Assembly: GCA_028554795.2 (NCBI GenBank)
Contig: CM068835.1
Coordinates: 31,808,311-31,872,310, forward strand
Length of the DNA: 64,000 bases
Origin: Sinohyriopsis cumingii
Taxonomy: Eukaryota > Mollusca > Bivalvia > Unionida > Unionidae
Direction of reading: 5' to 3'
A program made the position numbers and the translations under genes. Under the pieces are notes generated by a model. That model saw nothing but the letters and a program-made list of their open reading frames with translations. It was not told where the DNA came from and did not search any database. This document shows positions 14,408 through 25,623 of the stretch, one piece after another (the first letter of the stretch is position 1; every line of letters starts with the position of its first letter).

Positions 14408-15609
14408 TCTTTCTGAAATTGCGGTTGTCTTTCTTTTCTTCAAATGAATTCCAGTAGTCATGCAAACAAATTCCAATATTGAACTTGATATGTCAATATT
14501 CTCGAATGTGCTAATGTGCCAACAGTCTTCATATATCGGGGTGATATAATCCAAAACGTCTTAAATCAATTCAGTACAATTCCCAAATAGTGATTTAGTC
14601 TAAGAAGTAAGAATGAGTACCTTGAAATTCAAGTGAATAATTTAAAGAAATGAATCCTCTGAAATATTACCTGAAAAGCAACCTAAATTGAGTCCTCAAA
14701 AACTGATGTTAAGACATGCAATAAAGAAGTTCTGTTACTTCTCCCATTGTAAACAATCCCAAAATTTAATAACAGAACCAGGTTGAAGGTTATTTTGAGA
14801 ATATTTTAAGATTTAAACAATGTCAGGTCCCTTACTAAAATTTCAGTTAATAACATCTAATGCAGCAAGTACACTTGGAATTCCCAAGAGGAACACCAGT
14901 GTCCTAAATTCAAACTCAAGTAAAAGTTTATCTCACGTAATATTGATCTTAATATATAATCTAAAATCATAGATAAATATTAGTTATGTATTATACTGTT
15001 TACACAAAAATAAGAGTTTTTTCAGGTATGCATTAGACTCAATTACTGACCAAGGTTAGTATCACAATTTAGAGATACGTAACAAATAATCATAAAGGCC
15101 AACAAATACAAATTAAATATACATCACAAGCGTTGTTACATGGTTTTAAAGTTGCGTTTTTATATGTCTGCGGTATCTAGAGTCTTGGCTACTTCCCACA
15201 TTTATAATGAGAGAAACAATCCTTGCATTGTACCACCTGTATTATACGTACAAGGACAAACCGCCACCAGTTTTGCTTTTCTTGGAATATTGACGCTGTA
15301 ACAATGGATCTTTTGAGAACAGTGAAAAGGAACCTGAAGTTTACAGCATTACGGGGTTCCTCTACTAACATTGGTCTAAAAATGTATTTCAAACTGAAAT
15401 AGAGTATGTCTTTAATCAAGGAGAACTGAGAAAGTGAATGAAAATTTACAACTGTACAGAACTTCGCTCCCATCCTTAGTCCAAAAATGATTGTCGCATA
15501 ATTTAGAGCAATGAGGAGGGGAATACCTAGCACTTTTCATATTCTTCTCAGGTAATGCCTTGTTTCTGCGGTGGTATTTTACAATAAAATCCAATGATAT
15601 TGTTCAGAT
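14343..15609. other. Intergenic stretch with a (TC)n tract
   Basis: A (TC)n microsatellite lies at about 14360-14404. The rest is AT-rich and I recognise no gene in it. Confidence 0.6.
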
Positions 15610-15845
15610 ATTGTTGTTGTTGTAGGGTTTAACGTCATTTTTCAGCACACGATAGGCTATACATGGCGGCCAGTATTAATGGTGGAGGAAGAACCCGGGA
15701 AAACCCCGGAAAGAACCACCGACCCACAAGAAGCTACTGGCAAGCTTTCTCACATACCCATGTTGGCTGAATCCGAGACTCGAACCTACGCAGACAGAGG
15801 TGAGATGGCAGTGATCCGTAACGGAGAGCGCTTTAGACCACTCGA
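15610..15845 (-). mobile_element. tRNA-derived SINE (type 2), minus strand
   Basis: On the minus strand it starts with a tRNA-like head (box A near 15826-15843, box B near 15774-15787, 'aggttcgagtctc') and continues through 'ccggggttttcccggg' and 'atggcggccagtatta'. It ends at a 'gttgttgttgt' run at 15613-15625. It is the better preserved of the two copies of this family. The plus-strand frame across it is not a gene. Confidence 0.75.
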
Positions 15846-16933
15846 TATTCACATCACTTTAAGTGAACTATGCTCAGTGGATTTATCATACAAAATTGTG
15901 AAGATAACACGTTGTAAAGAAGCATTGTCTGCTAGTACGACTCGACCTTGCCATGAAAGTTTACCACACGTAGTCTAATTGGTTCTAAATGAAAATGATG
16001 CCACTCAAACATTCAACATGGCCAACACAGCATCCATCTTGACAATATTGTTCTCGCTACTCCTGAGTGGATAGTCGCACCAATATGGGGTTCTCACCAA
16101 CAGACTTCTTGTAATGTCTTCGTCCTAAATTAGAATGGTGCCGATCTGATGTTAAGTATGGCCACCATGGTAGGCATCTTGAAAAATGTTTTGCTACCCC
16201 ATAATAGAAAGTTATATAGCCATCGGGTCTTCACGGAAAAACGTATGATGTCTAGTCTGTTCTAAACAAAACTGTTGCTGATCTGGTGTCTAATATGGAC
16301 ACAGCAGTTTTGCTTTGGTCCTATTAGTTTGATATTCTTGGATGAGAGGTCATGAACTTGTTACGATATGTGATCTGAAACTGTTTCAGTGCAATATATT
16401 ACAGGTAAACAATGAATGCTGATAATGTCAGATGTTCAAAAAGTAGTAATAAAAAATAACTGAATTTGATTTTATGCTCTCCCCTCACCTATCTCGTACA
16501 ATTGTTATAGTTGTAAATCTCGTCATCAGTAACTAGCACAAGTCTTCAATTTCATGCAGAATATAATAAACACTCTTATTATTGTTATTAGGACTTTCAG
16601 AATATACTTGCCTGATTCCAGGAAGAAGTTCACATTAGTCACAGGCATTACCCCGTGCGAAAGGCAACACAATTAAGAGAGGTCGTGTACAGTTAGTAAT
16701 TCTGTATGATTTGCAATTTTCATACTTTGCGATCTCCCCAAACTACATATATCATCCCCTTTGTGTATGATTACATATATAGCAATCTTCTTTTCATAAT
16801 GGTCCACAGTTTCTATAATCAGTCTATCCCTTTTAAAGTGTATAGTTTCCATTTTGTAATCCGTCACATAACATCAATATTTGAAGCAAGTTTTGACAAC
16901 AGGTGCTATATATTTATATTTTATATTGTCAGT

Positions 16934-16998
<65 letters not shown>

Positions 16999-17422
16999 TG
17001 ACATGGCTTTTATAGTGTTGGTATAAAGCAATTTGATAGACCAATACTGTTGGTATATCAATTTGTGATCCAACCATGAAGCAATAATAAGCATATATAA
17101 ACATTCTTGCAACGGCGCCTTTGCTACTGTGTTCTGTCCACTTATTAATCACTAGTGACGTATGAAAATAACGATAATAGTAATAATAATCCCCGTTTTC
17201 TAAATGAATACGCAATTTCATTGCTATCCTTTCTGCCTGGAGTGAGGGAGATAAGAATTTGGGATGCATGAAAACCTTGAAATTGAATTTAAACCAAGTA
17301 ACATGCAACGGTATGTGTGCACTTGCCTTGGGATTTATATAATCAAAGATAGAAAGTTATAAACCCTGTCAACATTATACGGTAAATTTCTTGGTTACTT
17401 GGTACTCGTACATGTACTATGA
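15846..17422. other. Intergenic stretch with a (TA)n microsatellite
   Basis: A long (TA)n tract lies at about 16937-16991 and creates artificial Tyr-Ile open frames on both strands. No gene is recognised in the rest. Confidence 0.6.
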
Positions 17423-17741
17423 TGTGTGTTTGTGATCTGAATTTTTAACGTAGCCTTAGCAAGTTTTCAGTCATCTTCCTACGATATCTGCAGTGTGACA
17501 GTTTCTAGTGATGTCATGCACTGGGGAACCAAGCCGCAGACATGTAGCACGATGCCCCCGCTAGTCATATTATCCTGACACCAGAATGACCAGTCCTAAC
17601 ACTAATCTCTTAATGATGGGCGCCTAGCGAGGCAGCAGTACCATTTTTATAAGTCTTTGGTATGATTCGGCCGGGGTTCGAACCCGCGACCTCTCGCATC
17701 CGACGCGGACGCACTAACCACTAGTCCACCTTAGCGGTCCA
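17423..17741 (-). mobile_element. tRNA-derived SINE (type 1), minus strand
   Basis: The reverse complement starts with a 'cgctaaggtggactagtgg' head and a box B ('gggttcgaaccccgg' at 17672-17687) and ends with the family tail near 17460-17500. It shares the 'aatgaccagtcctaacacta' body block with the copy at 36587. Confidence 0.8.
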
Positions 17742-18473
17742 TACTATTGTGTATATAATGTTTAGTTGTTGTTTCTTAAACCTATTATAATGTTCTAACA
17801 TCGATTATTATTAATTAAATATAAAAATGTCCACCACCACCACCTCTCTCTCTCTCTCTCTCTCTCTCTCTGGACCATAGTAGCAAGATACGGGCGAAAA
17901 TCTATGAAAAGACGAGCTAACAGGAGAATTTTCGTTTGTGTCATCCCAAGATGCCTCTGGACTTATGAATGATGGTAATTCAAACCGACCAAAGGGAGAC
18001 AGACAGACAGACAGAGACAGAGAGTTTATGGTTGTTAGTACTGTTATTAAAGCAAAATAATGATATAGATCAACTGTAAATATGTTAAAATATTTTAATT
18101 ACCTCTTTGTTTGTTCATCATTTTGCTTGGTTTCTATTCCACACTAACTTCCATACGCTGGTCCGTGAAGGGCTGAGCGTTCATTTAATGATTGCGCTAA
18201 GCATGTGTTTGTAGTGCTCCACTTTCTTTATTAATACCATCTTTCAATTTTAAATCATAAATGTGTCTTATATTGATTTTATCAATGTAAAATGTAAAAC
18301 CTCAAAAAGAAAACAATCAACTTATCAAACAGCAAAGGTGATTTTAAATAGCAACAAAAGGCACATACTGCATTTTGTAGTGGATACACTCGGTAGGGAT
18401 GTGAGTAGTTCATTCACTCTGTCAATACACTGTTGCCTGTAGTCAATCTTAAACTCCATTCAAAGTGCAAACA
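17742..18473. other. Left flank of element A, no gene
   Basis: Contains a (CT)n tract at about 17843-17872 and a short GACA repeat near 18001-18020. No gene is recognised. It ends at the target duplication of element A. Confidence 0.6.
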
Positions 18474-18479
18474 CATGTA
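18474..18479. repeat. Left target site duplication of element A
   Basis: The hexamer CATGTA abuts the left terminal inverted repeat. The same hexamer follows the right terminal repeat at 34818-34823. A 6 bp duplication is the length made by Maverick/Polinton integrases, so both ends of element A are fixed to the base. Confidence 0.9.
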
Positions 18480-18728
18480 AGCAGCAGGGAGGGCGAACAG
18501 ACCTAGGGGTTCCGACAAAAAATAATCCCTCCACAGAAATCTAATCCGGAGAAAGATTCTATTTACCGAATAAAGGCTTCCTGTAGGAGTTACATCGCTA
18601 TTGACCCTCAATCCGAAAATAAACATTTAGTTCGAAGATCTAGCTGCAGAATAATATGTTCATGATTTTTATTTTATTTTTGATTACATTTTGACGACCG
18701 ACTGTTGGTAGGCGCCCTCCCTGCTGCT
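18480..18728. repeat. Left terminal inverted repeat of element A
   Basis: Starts with AGCAGCAGGGAGGGCGAACA and is near-identical to the reverse complement of 34569-34817. The repeat is itself bounded by an inverted copy of its own tip: 'cgccctccctgctgct' at 18713-18728 mirrors the first 16 bases. The same arrangement occurs in element B. Confidence 0.92.
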
Positions 18729-18837
18729 GTCGTATTTAAACGGATTTTTAGAATTCGGATTGCATTAAAATAGATATAATATCGAATTAAAAATATTTTA
18801 ATTTTCAATTTCAAGATACAAATAAAAATAAAATAAT
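18729..18837 (+). promoter_or_regulatory. AT-rich leader upstream of the virion block
   Basis: About 110 bp of AT-rich sequence between the terminal repeat and the first gene. It contains a TATTTAAA-like box near 18733-18740 and an 'aaataaaataat' run just before the ATG at 18838. A promoter role is inferred from position and composition only. Confidence 0.35.
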
Positions 18838-20229
18838 ATGAATGTAGGAGAGTCACTTAGATCTAGAATAGCACGAGAGCGACTAGAAGCAATAAAGAAA
18901 TATATACCAACAAAAGAATCAGTAAGGACAAAAATAAAGGCCGTTAAAGACGCAAAGGAAGGATTTGCTTAAGCAACTAAGGAACTATTTAAGCCAATAA
19001 CCGAAACAACAGAAAAGGTTCTTCTAGGTGATGTAAAAGATCTCGAGGTGAGAAAACACGGCATCCTTCCTGTGTTGAAAAGAATTGAAGAACAAACTCG
19101 ACCGCAGCCTGCTGCTGCACCTGGAGTTGTACCTCCACCTAGAGCCGGAAAACCTGCAGTTGGTAAACCTAAAGTGGAATTAAAACCCAAATCCAAAGTC
19201 GCTGGGTATCAGGAGGCAGGTGATGGAACGATAGTACTCAACCCAAAACAGCAACAACAGGTAGAACTTTTACTGGCCAGATTTAATGATGAGGGTAAGC
19301 AGATGATAAAAGAACTACCTTGGGGAAGTGAGAGAAAAGTAACTGAGGCTGGTATTTTTGTGCATAATTCTTTTGATGACAGATTCGATTATCTAGGATC
19401 TGAAGGAGGAAAAGTTAGAGATCGAAAGGATTGGGCATCATTGATATATAAGATAAAATGAAATATTCCACGTCATTACGCCGATGATCCCGTTTATCCG
19501 CATTTTATGCGTGGTGTATCAGGTGAAGTGCGTATTATGGAGAAACGGCAAATAGAAGAAGAAGAACTAGAGAGAGAACAAAGACAACGGGAAAAAGAAC
19601 AAAAAGAATCAGAAAGAGAGCAGAAAAAACAAAGACGACTGGAGAAAGAAAAAAAAATAAAAAGAAGTAAGGAGATACTACTGGACCCACAATCAGCCCA
19701 GCAAATGTTTACTCCTCCTACTGTTTTAGACAGATATAAGGATTTAATTACTGATGAAACCATTCAGAAAATCCAGGATGAAAAGTACGCACCTTCAGTT
19801 GCATCTCTTTATGCCTCTAGAGATTTATATCTCAAACCGGAACATCGTGATAAAATGATAAGCAAAGAAGCCTGGCCACTAATAATATATTCTGTGCATA
19901 AGAACAAAGAAACTGATCCTTCTGATCCAGAAAATAAAAAATTTTATGAGAGAGTAACAGAAATAAAAAAATCCCCACTCGGTTATATTAAATCGCTTTT
20001 TGGTAGTCCAAAAACAGGTAGCGGATACACCATCTGTCCTGATAGCGTCGTTAATGATGTATCCCGATTAGAGGTTCTCATTGGGGGAAAACGAGCTGGA
20101 AATAATTCACATGACATAGTTAACGAAGCAACCGATATCTGTCGGAGATTATTTCAGGGAAAAATCATCGACGTATCTATTTATCGCGATCTTATTGATG
20201 AGCTCATAGATGATCATCACAGCGATTAA
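18838..20229 (+). pseudogene. Virion-module ORF1, two in-frame stops (homologue of 60613-61986)
   Basis: One continuous reading frame of 463 codons is interrupted by TAA at 18970 and TGA at 19459, with no frameshift. Its counterpart in element C is open and 457 residues long. The last 65 or so residues are the most conserved part ('GSGYTICPDSVVNDVSRLEV', then 'GGKRAGNNS'). The N-terminus shares a basic helix ending 'IPTK'. The middle is a long charged helix rich in Glu, Lys and Gln (19540-19680) followed by a globular repeat. A C-terminal domain of this kind recurs in metazoan Maverick elements, as I recall; its function is unknown to me. It is first in the virion block, and the small ORF2 starts 20 bp downstream. 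Confidence 0.75.
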
Positions 20230-20249
20230 ATAATTAGATTATAAATAAA

Positions 20250-20693
20250 ATGATTATTCATAAAAGTCATCAGAGACCGATACAGGCTCGTATCGTGAAC
20301 TCGAGATTACCTGTATACAAATTTAAATACGGATTAGGGATAGGCGATTCGATTATCAAATTTTTCACTCGAGTGGCTCCTAAGGTTGGTCCGTTAGCTA
20401 AGCAGCTATCGTCGAAAGCCATAGGGGTTATTCGCGATAAGGTCATAGGTACCGTTGGCGATGCTACTAGCAAAGCATACGACGCTATTAAAGATAGAAT
20501 ACTGAGATTAGTGAGAAAAAAACCAAAACCAGCTGATAAATTAAATATTACCGCTGAGATGCCTAGCGATGTCAGTAAAATTATAAATAACGCAGCCAAT
20601 GAAAAACTAGCATCATTGGTGTTAGAGCAGGTACCACAGCAGGAAATAATCAGCACCTCTGCATTTGGAGGGCGTCTTCGTTTTAGACGATAA
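20250..20693 (+). CDS. Virion-module ORF2, small basic protein
   Basis: 147 residues, open. It starts 'MIIHKSHQRPIQARIVNSRL' and has a glycine-rich turn followed by an amphipathic, moderately hydrophobic central region (residues about 30-90), a basic 'RLVRKKPKP' stretch and the end 'GGRLRFRR'. It is clearly homologous to 62007-62477 of element C, with the same start, middle and 'LRFRR' end. Adenovirus-like elements encode small basic or membrane-active capsid-associated proteins in this neighbourhood, so a minor virion role is plausible but inferred. The start is supported by the 'attataaataaa' run directly before the ATG and by conservation in element C. Confidence 0.75.
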   Translation: MIIHKSHQRPIQARIVNSRLPVYKFKYGLGIGDSIIKFFTRVAPKVGPLAKQLSSKAIGVIRDKVIGTVGDATSKAYDAIKDRILRLVRKKPKPADKLNITAEMPSDVSKIINNAANEKLASLVLEQVPQQEIISTSAFGGRLRFRR

Positions 20694-20712
20694 AAATATT
20701 TTATTAATAAAT

Positions 20713-22086
20713 ATGTTCTCGCGGACATCTAATGAAGCTTTTAGATTGGACGAACCAGCAGAGAGAGACGATTCAGCGCGAGATTATCAGTATTACTCAT
20801 ACGACGCGATAACACCAAACAGTCCCAGTAGAATTGAATTACAGGTGCAGGATAGCACGAGATATTTTCTACCATGTGAGGCATTCATTGAGGTGGTTGG
20901 TAAGATTGTGAGAAACGATAATACCAATTACGGAGAAGCTGTCAAGGTTGGATTAGTTATCAACGGCATTATGGCGCTATTCAAGAGCGCCGCATACATG
21001 ATCGATGGCAGAGAAATCGAATCAATCAATGATAACGTCGATGTAGCAACCACGATGATAGGCTTAGCGAGATACTCAGATGACTTCACTAGATCAGCTG
21101 GTCCCAGCATGATGTTCACTAAGGATAATTCAGACTTTGCTGAATCTGATCAATTTATCGTGAGACAACCAAATAATCGTGCTGATCCACCTGTTGCTGT
21201 TGCTAATTTTGAGGATGTAATGATTAGAACTGTTAATAATTATAATCTCGGATTTAAAGCGCGTAGGGATATGTTATCAGGCGACAGTAGAAGATTTTCA
21301 TGTGCTATCCCGCTGTCACATATATTTGGATTCTGCAGAGATTTTAGAAAAGTTATATTTGGAGCCAAACACACCGTTGTCTTCTATCGAAAAGGTGACA
21401 GCAACGACGCTATCTGGAGGTCTGGACTTGCAGATGATAATGGTAAGGTTGTATTAGAAAAACTGACTCTGTGGATACCATCAATGACGCCATCGATAGA
21501 CGAGGAGAGAAATCTGTTATCGTTTATGAATCAGGGTGGCAAATTTGTCATGTCATGGTTAACGACGTTTACAGATAGCATTCAAAGTAACATCAACGGT
21601 AATTTTACCTGGCATATAGCATCTCAGCAGGGTGTGTCTGCACCGAGACACATTTTCGTTGCTATTCAACGGGCTGCCAGATTAAATGATCAGCGTCAAA
21701 CCCATATAATTTTTGATAATTTCAATGCTAGTGATGTATCACTGAGGGTAAATGGACATCAGGAGCCAGTTGAAGAGATTCACAGAAGGATCAGTAGCAC
21801 GTGGTTATCATAGATTGTGGAGCTACATGGGTAGAGATCAAAATATAGATACCGGATTGCAAATATCACAGATTTCAGGAATTTCTATCCGATCTATTAC
21901 TTTTCACTGGAACACATTAATTTGATAAAACAGTCCGTAGTTGATATACATTTTAAAGCCAGAATAAATAATGCAGGTGCTGCTGCATTTAGGGCTGTTG
22001 CTGTTATACTCAGCGATAGAACCATGATCCTCGAGGGTATTGAAGGCAGAATGAGAATTATTGATGCCCCTGTAGAAAAAATGTGA
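20713..22086 (+). pseudogene. Major capsid protein (hexon-like), frameshifted
   Basis: Homologous along its length to the open 462-residue protein at 62484-63872. The start at 20713 (MFSRTSNEAF) aligns with the element C start. It follows an 'aataaat' run, and the open extension upstream of it is not conserved. Conserved blocks include 'DSTRYFLPCEAFIEVVGKI', 'NGIMALFKSA' and 'GLARYSDDFTRSAGP', which I recognise from capsid genes of cnidarian and mollusc Maverick-like elements. A double jelly-roll fold is inferred from that kinship. The frame breaks near 21790 and again near 21870, after which the C-terminal part (21900-22086) continues in other frames to a TGA. This copy cannot make a full-length protein. 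Confidence 0.78.
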
Positions 22087-22112
22087 TTTAGATTCAATCA
22101 TAAATTTATAAA

Positions 22113-22598
22113 ATGCCGTATGATCACGTTAGTGTGACTCTGACTCAGGGTCAGATAAAAAAGCTACAGTCAGAATTAACAAAAAAATGTGGTACGAAAT
22201 TGACGTTAAAACACGATCAGATTCAGGGTGGTCCAAATAAACTATCTTTGACAAAAACACAACAAAAACATTTCAATAAAGCTAAATCATCCAATACCGG
22301 AATACAAATTACACTATCTCCTGCAGCTATAAAAGATATGGTTAAGGTAGGTGGTATTTTCCCGCTATTAGCTGCGATACCAGCATTATTAGCTGCTGCT
22401 GCGCCGGTTGTGGCAAAGGCAGCTGCGTTAGGTGCAGCTGGTTTAGCCGCTAAGGAAGGAGCTAAGTGGGTTGCGAAAAAAGTCACCGGCGGCAGATACA
22501 GTAAAAAAAAAGGACGAGGATTCTATCTGCCAGGAACACAATACGGTCGAGGTCAGAGGCGTATTTATGCGAGATCAATTACCGCCTCGTCCAGATAA
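22113..22598 (+). CDS. pX/pVI-like minor capsid or membrane-active protein
   Basis: 161 residues, open. An N-terminal domain begins 'MPYDHVSVTLTQGQIKKLQS', with a second 'ITLSPAAIKDM' motif. A long Ala/Leu/Gly hydrophobic segment (residues about 85-120) follows, and then a strongly basic tail. This layout matches the pX-like proteins of adintoviruses and Mavericks, which are thought to be membrane-lytic or DNA-condensing virion components. It lies directly after the capsid gene and overlaps the protease gene. Element C has the same gene beginning at 63906. The start is fixed by that conservation and by the 'tttataaa' run before the ATG. Confidence 0.75.
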   Translation: MPYDHVSVTLTQGQIKKLQSELTKKCGTKLTLKHDQIQGGPNKLSLTKTQQKHFNKAKSSNTGIQITLSPAAIKDMVKVGGIFPLLAAIPALLAAAAPVVAKAAALGAAGLAAKEGAKWVAKKVTGGRYSKKKGRGFYLPGTQYGRGQRRIYARSITASSR

Positions 22599-22866
22599 AT
22601 ACGAGACAGGAATTATAAATCTCGATAACAGTACCGGACCTGGTACTCACTGGGTAGCGTACGCGATAAATCCACGTGAAATTATTTATGCTGACTCATA
22701 CGGATTAGCCCCACCTAGAGAAATTTTAGATTATGTAGATCAGCTAAATGTTCCAACGTGGTATTCTACGCTACCAACACAAACATTAACTGATCCTCCG
22801 ATATGTGGCGACGAAGCAATAAATATTTTATCAGCGATATCCAGATCAAAAAAAAAACTACCATAA
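22567..22866 (+). CDS. Adenain-like cysteine protease (short)
   Basis: The frame is open from 22471, but the first ATG is at 22567, giving 99 residues. Catalytic landmarks of adenovirus-type (C5/C48, ULP1-fold) proteases are visible: 'GTHWVAY' (His), 'YADSYG' (Asp) and 'TLTDPPICGD' with the Gln before it (Cys). In relatives the enzyme matures capsid proteins. Conserved-looking residues 'GVFMRD' begin just before the ATG, so the native start may lie upstream inside the pX-like gene, or an ATG was lost. The part after the Cys is short and lacks the usual aromatic residues, so the C-terminus may be truncated. It is in the expected position after the pX-like gene. Confidence 0.75.
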   Translation: MRDQLPPRPDKYETGIINLDNSTGPGTHWVAYAINPREIIYADSYGLAPPREILDYVDQLNVPTWYSTLPTQTLTDPPICGDEAINILSAISRSKKKLP

Positions 22867-22918
22867 AACAGTACACGAGTACACGTCAGATAAATTAAAT
22901 TAGGTAAATAAATTATAA

Positions 22919-23836
22919 ATGGTTGACATTTACGGTAGGTCTGGCTCGTTACCTGACATCGATGTGGATTTATCTAAATATGCAACAAAAGACGACATCA
23001 ACGATCTTTTATCACTGACTGGAGTAGATCCTGATGAGGTTGTTGTTTTTCAGGATCAACACGGTAAACTAAAGACGAGTAACGTAAAGATAGGTGATAT
23101 AATTAAACGAGATGAACACAGTACTCACGTAGATAATCTCAATACCGCCAAAGAAGATATCAATTTTAAATAATTTTGTAGAGAATATAGGTAATCTAGT
23201 GCGTCAGAAAATAGACATATCAGTATATGACGGAGAGATTCGCGATATTAACGTAAAAATCAATAATCGCATGAAAATCACCGGTGATACAATGTTGGGA
23301 GAAATTAATATGACTAAAAATAAAATATCTTCACTGGGAGATCCAACTACTGGTGAAGATGCTACACACAAAAATTACGTCGATGATGTAAAAAATAAAT
23401 TACTGACTCTGCGCGAAGAATATAATTTTCATGTAATTACTTTTACGAGATTCAGGGAAAATAGCTTGAAAATACACAAAATACTTTAAGATTTTTGGGG
23501 AAACCACCTGTAATCAACATAAAACTTGCAGATATTAAAAATTTACTTGATAATACAGTTCGTGTGGTAGCATCGTCTGTATCTGCAATGTGGTCAAAAA
23601 CAGAGTTCGCAATAAGATTTACTCCAGCTGTTACTGGTATCTACAGATTAACAATAACTAGTCCAGTAAAATTTAATAACATGACCAACTACATAGAAAC
23701 AAATACATTTCAAACGTCGAGTATGCATATATTACAAAAAAATATCACAAATTTTCTTTCATTAAATCCTGAGGATAAAAATTTAACTGAAGCAACTTAC
23801 TCGTACGTGATTGAACTTTTAGTTGAAACGTCCTAA
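22919..23836 (+). pseudogene. Fibre-like protein, two frameshifts
   Basis: Three consecutive open segments (22919-23173, 23199-23489, 23495-23836) lie in frames 2, 0 and 2, as if one gene took two compensating shifts. The middle segment has the tail-fibre-type repeat 'MKITGDTMLGEINMTKNKI' followed by 'LGDPTTGEDATHKNYVDD', a trimeric-fibre signature seen in phages and in large or adenovirus-like eukaryotic viruses. The N-terminus (IYGRSGSLPDIDVDLSKYAT) could be a virion anchor. The C-terminal segment has beta-rich composition, as a head domain would. A receptor-binding fibre role is inferred. Confidence 0.65.
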
Positions 23837-23844
23837 TTATAAAT

Positions 23845-24336
23845 TTGGAATACAGATATAGTCAGGCTCGTGCATGGCAGATGTCGTTGAAGAGTATCAT
23901 CGACGTCTATCAGGTAAAAATGAAGAAATATCAACGCAGATTGGTTATTATTGATGTTGCTGTTTATTCTGTCTCAGCGGTTATTACCGGTGTTGGAATA
24001 ATCCTATCCGCGTTAACTATGACCGCCCCACTGGTTATCACGGTTATCGTTTCGACAACCACCACGTTAGCTGGTATATTCGGTATCATAACGAAAAAGA
24101 TCTCCTCGTGTACTAACACGAAATTAATCGCGTATAAAGATAAACTAAATACAGCAACAGCAGCGTATTCTAAATTATTTTTGTTGCTGTCAGAGAGTCT
24201 CAACGACGGTGTTATATCCGACGCAGAATTCGCGCTGATATCTAGGATTTACAATCAAGCGATTAAAGACATCAATATAAATAATGACCGAATTGCTGCA
24301 ACAGATGCGACGAACACGATGGTGACAAGAACGACC
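23845..24336 (+). CDS. Membrane-hairpin virion protein, start codon degraded
   Basis: About 164 residues. The frame begins at TTG, where the local pattern ('aattataaa' then ATG) predicts an ATG, so the start appears mutated. A basic N-terminal helix precedes two long hydrophobic segments (residues about 34-60 and 62-85, including 'AVITGVGIILSAL'). A polar helix with 'SLNDGVISDAEFALISRIYN' follows. This layout resembles a conserved membrane or virion protein that I recall from cnidarian and mollusc Mavericks; its function is unknown to me. There is no stop between this gene and the next, so the two are fused in frame here. Confidence 0.55.
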
Positions 24337-25623
24337 ATGACCTCAGCTAGTTCAACTAAACCTGAATTTAGCATAATTTTTCCTATTCCTATCTCTATCG
24401 ACGAGATAGCATTAGCTCAGTTGCGCATATATTACAGTTGGCCAAATATCAGATCAAAAATCATTTGGTGGACTGCAATCAAATAATTCCTTCGTTTTTG
24501 CCTATAAAAATAAACCTGATGGTACTCCAGACTGGAATGTGGTTGGAATACCATCAGGTAGTTACAGTATTGTTAGCATTAGTGATGAATTCACACGAAG
24601 AATAAAAAATATAACCGGGAAAGATCCTGGAATAAAAATAACTGCAAATGAACCAACACTAACCTCAATAATTGAGATTAACTCTGATTATCAGGTAGAT
24701 ATTTATGCGAGTTCGATAAGAACAGTGTTAGGTTGGCCCGAGGTTAGACCACCGCCACCACTAATACCACCAGAACCTAAGAGAGAAGATTTTACCACAG
24801 ATAGGAGATCCTATCATGGAAACGAAGATATTTCAAGAATTATAAGAACTAAAACAATAAGAACAAATTTACATTTGGTAATGTAGGTACCATGAGGTGG
24901 GAGTTTGTTTTCAGAGAATTCGGGGGTGGTAGAGTGGATGAGTTATTATCCTTTGGATTCGCTGATTTAATCTTAAAATTTAGAGAAATTAATGGATACG
25001 CTGTGGCATCTTTAAACAAACTAAAAAAGTTTCTTCAGGAATGCATAAATAATATATCGAGCTCATGTGATGAAATCATTAAACATGTAGAATTAATAAA
25101 TCAGTATATCTCAGATATCGAATATTATAATACAAGGGTAATTCAGGTGATAATGGATGATAATACAGGAAATAAAGAAAGATTTATGACGGCGTATTCG
25201 CTAACTGAAGCGACGCTACCAAATTATAAATTCCTGGAGTATAAAGCAGATGAATTAAAAAAATCTCTCAAATATACCGTTGATGAAAAGTTTCCTAAAT
25301 TACACGATGTATGGAGAAAAAAATTACCACCAGCAATCACTTTAACGCGTAACAACGCCGAGGATGGTACCGGACGGCATGTTTCACCAGGGGTAGTCAA
25401 TATAACCACCACCATCACGGTTAATCTCAATTGTGATATCATCGAAAACAGCTATAATGCTGATGCAGCAGTGTCAGATCAAGCGAAACAAGGGTTCGTT
25501 TTGTATTCGTTTTCACCAAATGTGCCACCGGGACATTTGATTGTGCAAGAGCCAATCAACCCCGTTTATCTTCGATGTCATAATAGGATGTCACAGCAGG
25601 TGAATTTTTCCCTGACTGATTAA
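24337..25623 (+). pseudogene. Probable minor capsid/penton-type protein, frameshifted
   Basis: An in-frame ATG at 24337 precedes 'KPEFSIIFPIPISIDEIA' and 'LRIYYSWPNI'. After a frameshift near 24480 comes 'GIPSGSYSIVSISDEF' and 'YQVDIYASSIRTVLGW'. A proline-rich linker ends at a TAG (24884-24886). The third segment (24892-25623) holds a helical insert and then 'TVNLNCDIIENSYNAD', 'NVPPGHLIVQEPINPVYL' and an 'SLTD' end. These blocks match, in order, a protein family common in metazoan Maverick-like elements that is presumed to be structural. I treat the three segments as one broken gene. Penton or minor capsid is an inference from position and conservation, not from fold evidence. Confidence 0.6.

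Noticed and set aside
15679-15978. 99-codon plus-strand frame
   Set aside because: Most of it is the antisense of a tRNA-derived SINE, and equivalent text occurs at 5930-6150.
16874-17308. 144-codon minus-strand frame with a Tyr-Ile run
   Set aside because: It runs through a TA microsatellite and shows no protein features outside it.
20665-20712. N-terminal extension of the element A capsid gene
   Set aside because: It overlaps ORF2 and has no counterpart in element C, whose capsid starts at the equivalent of 20713.
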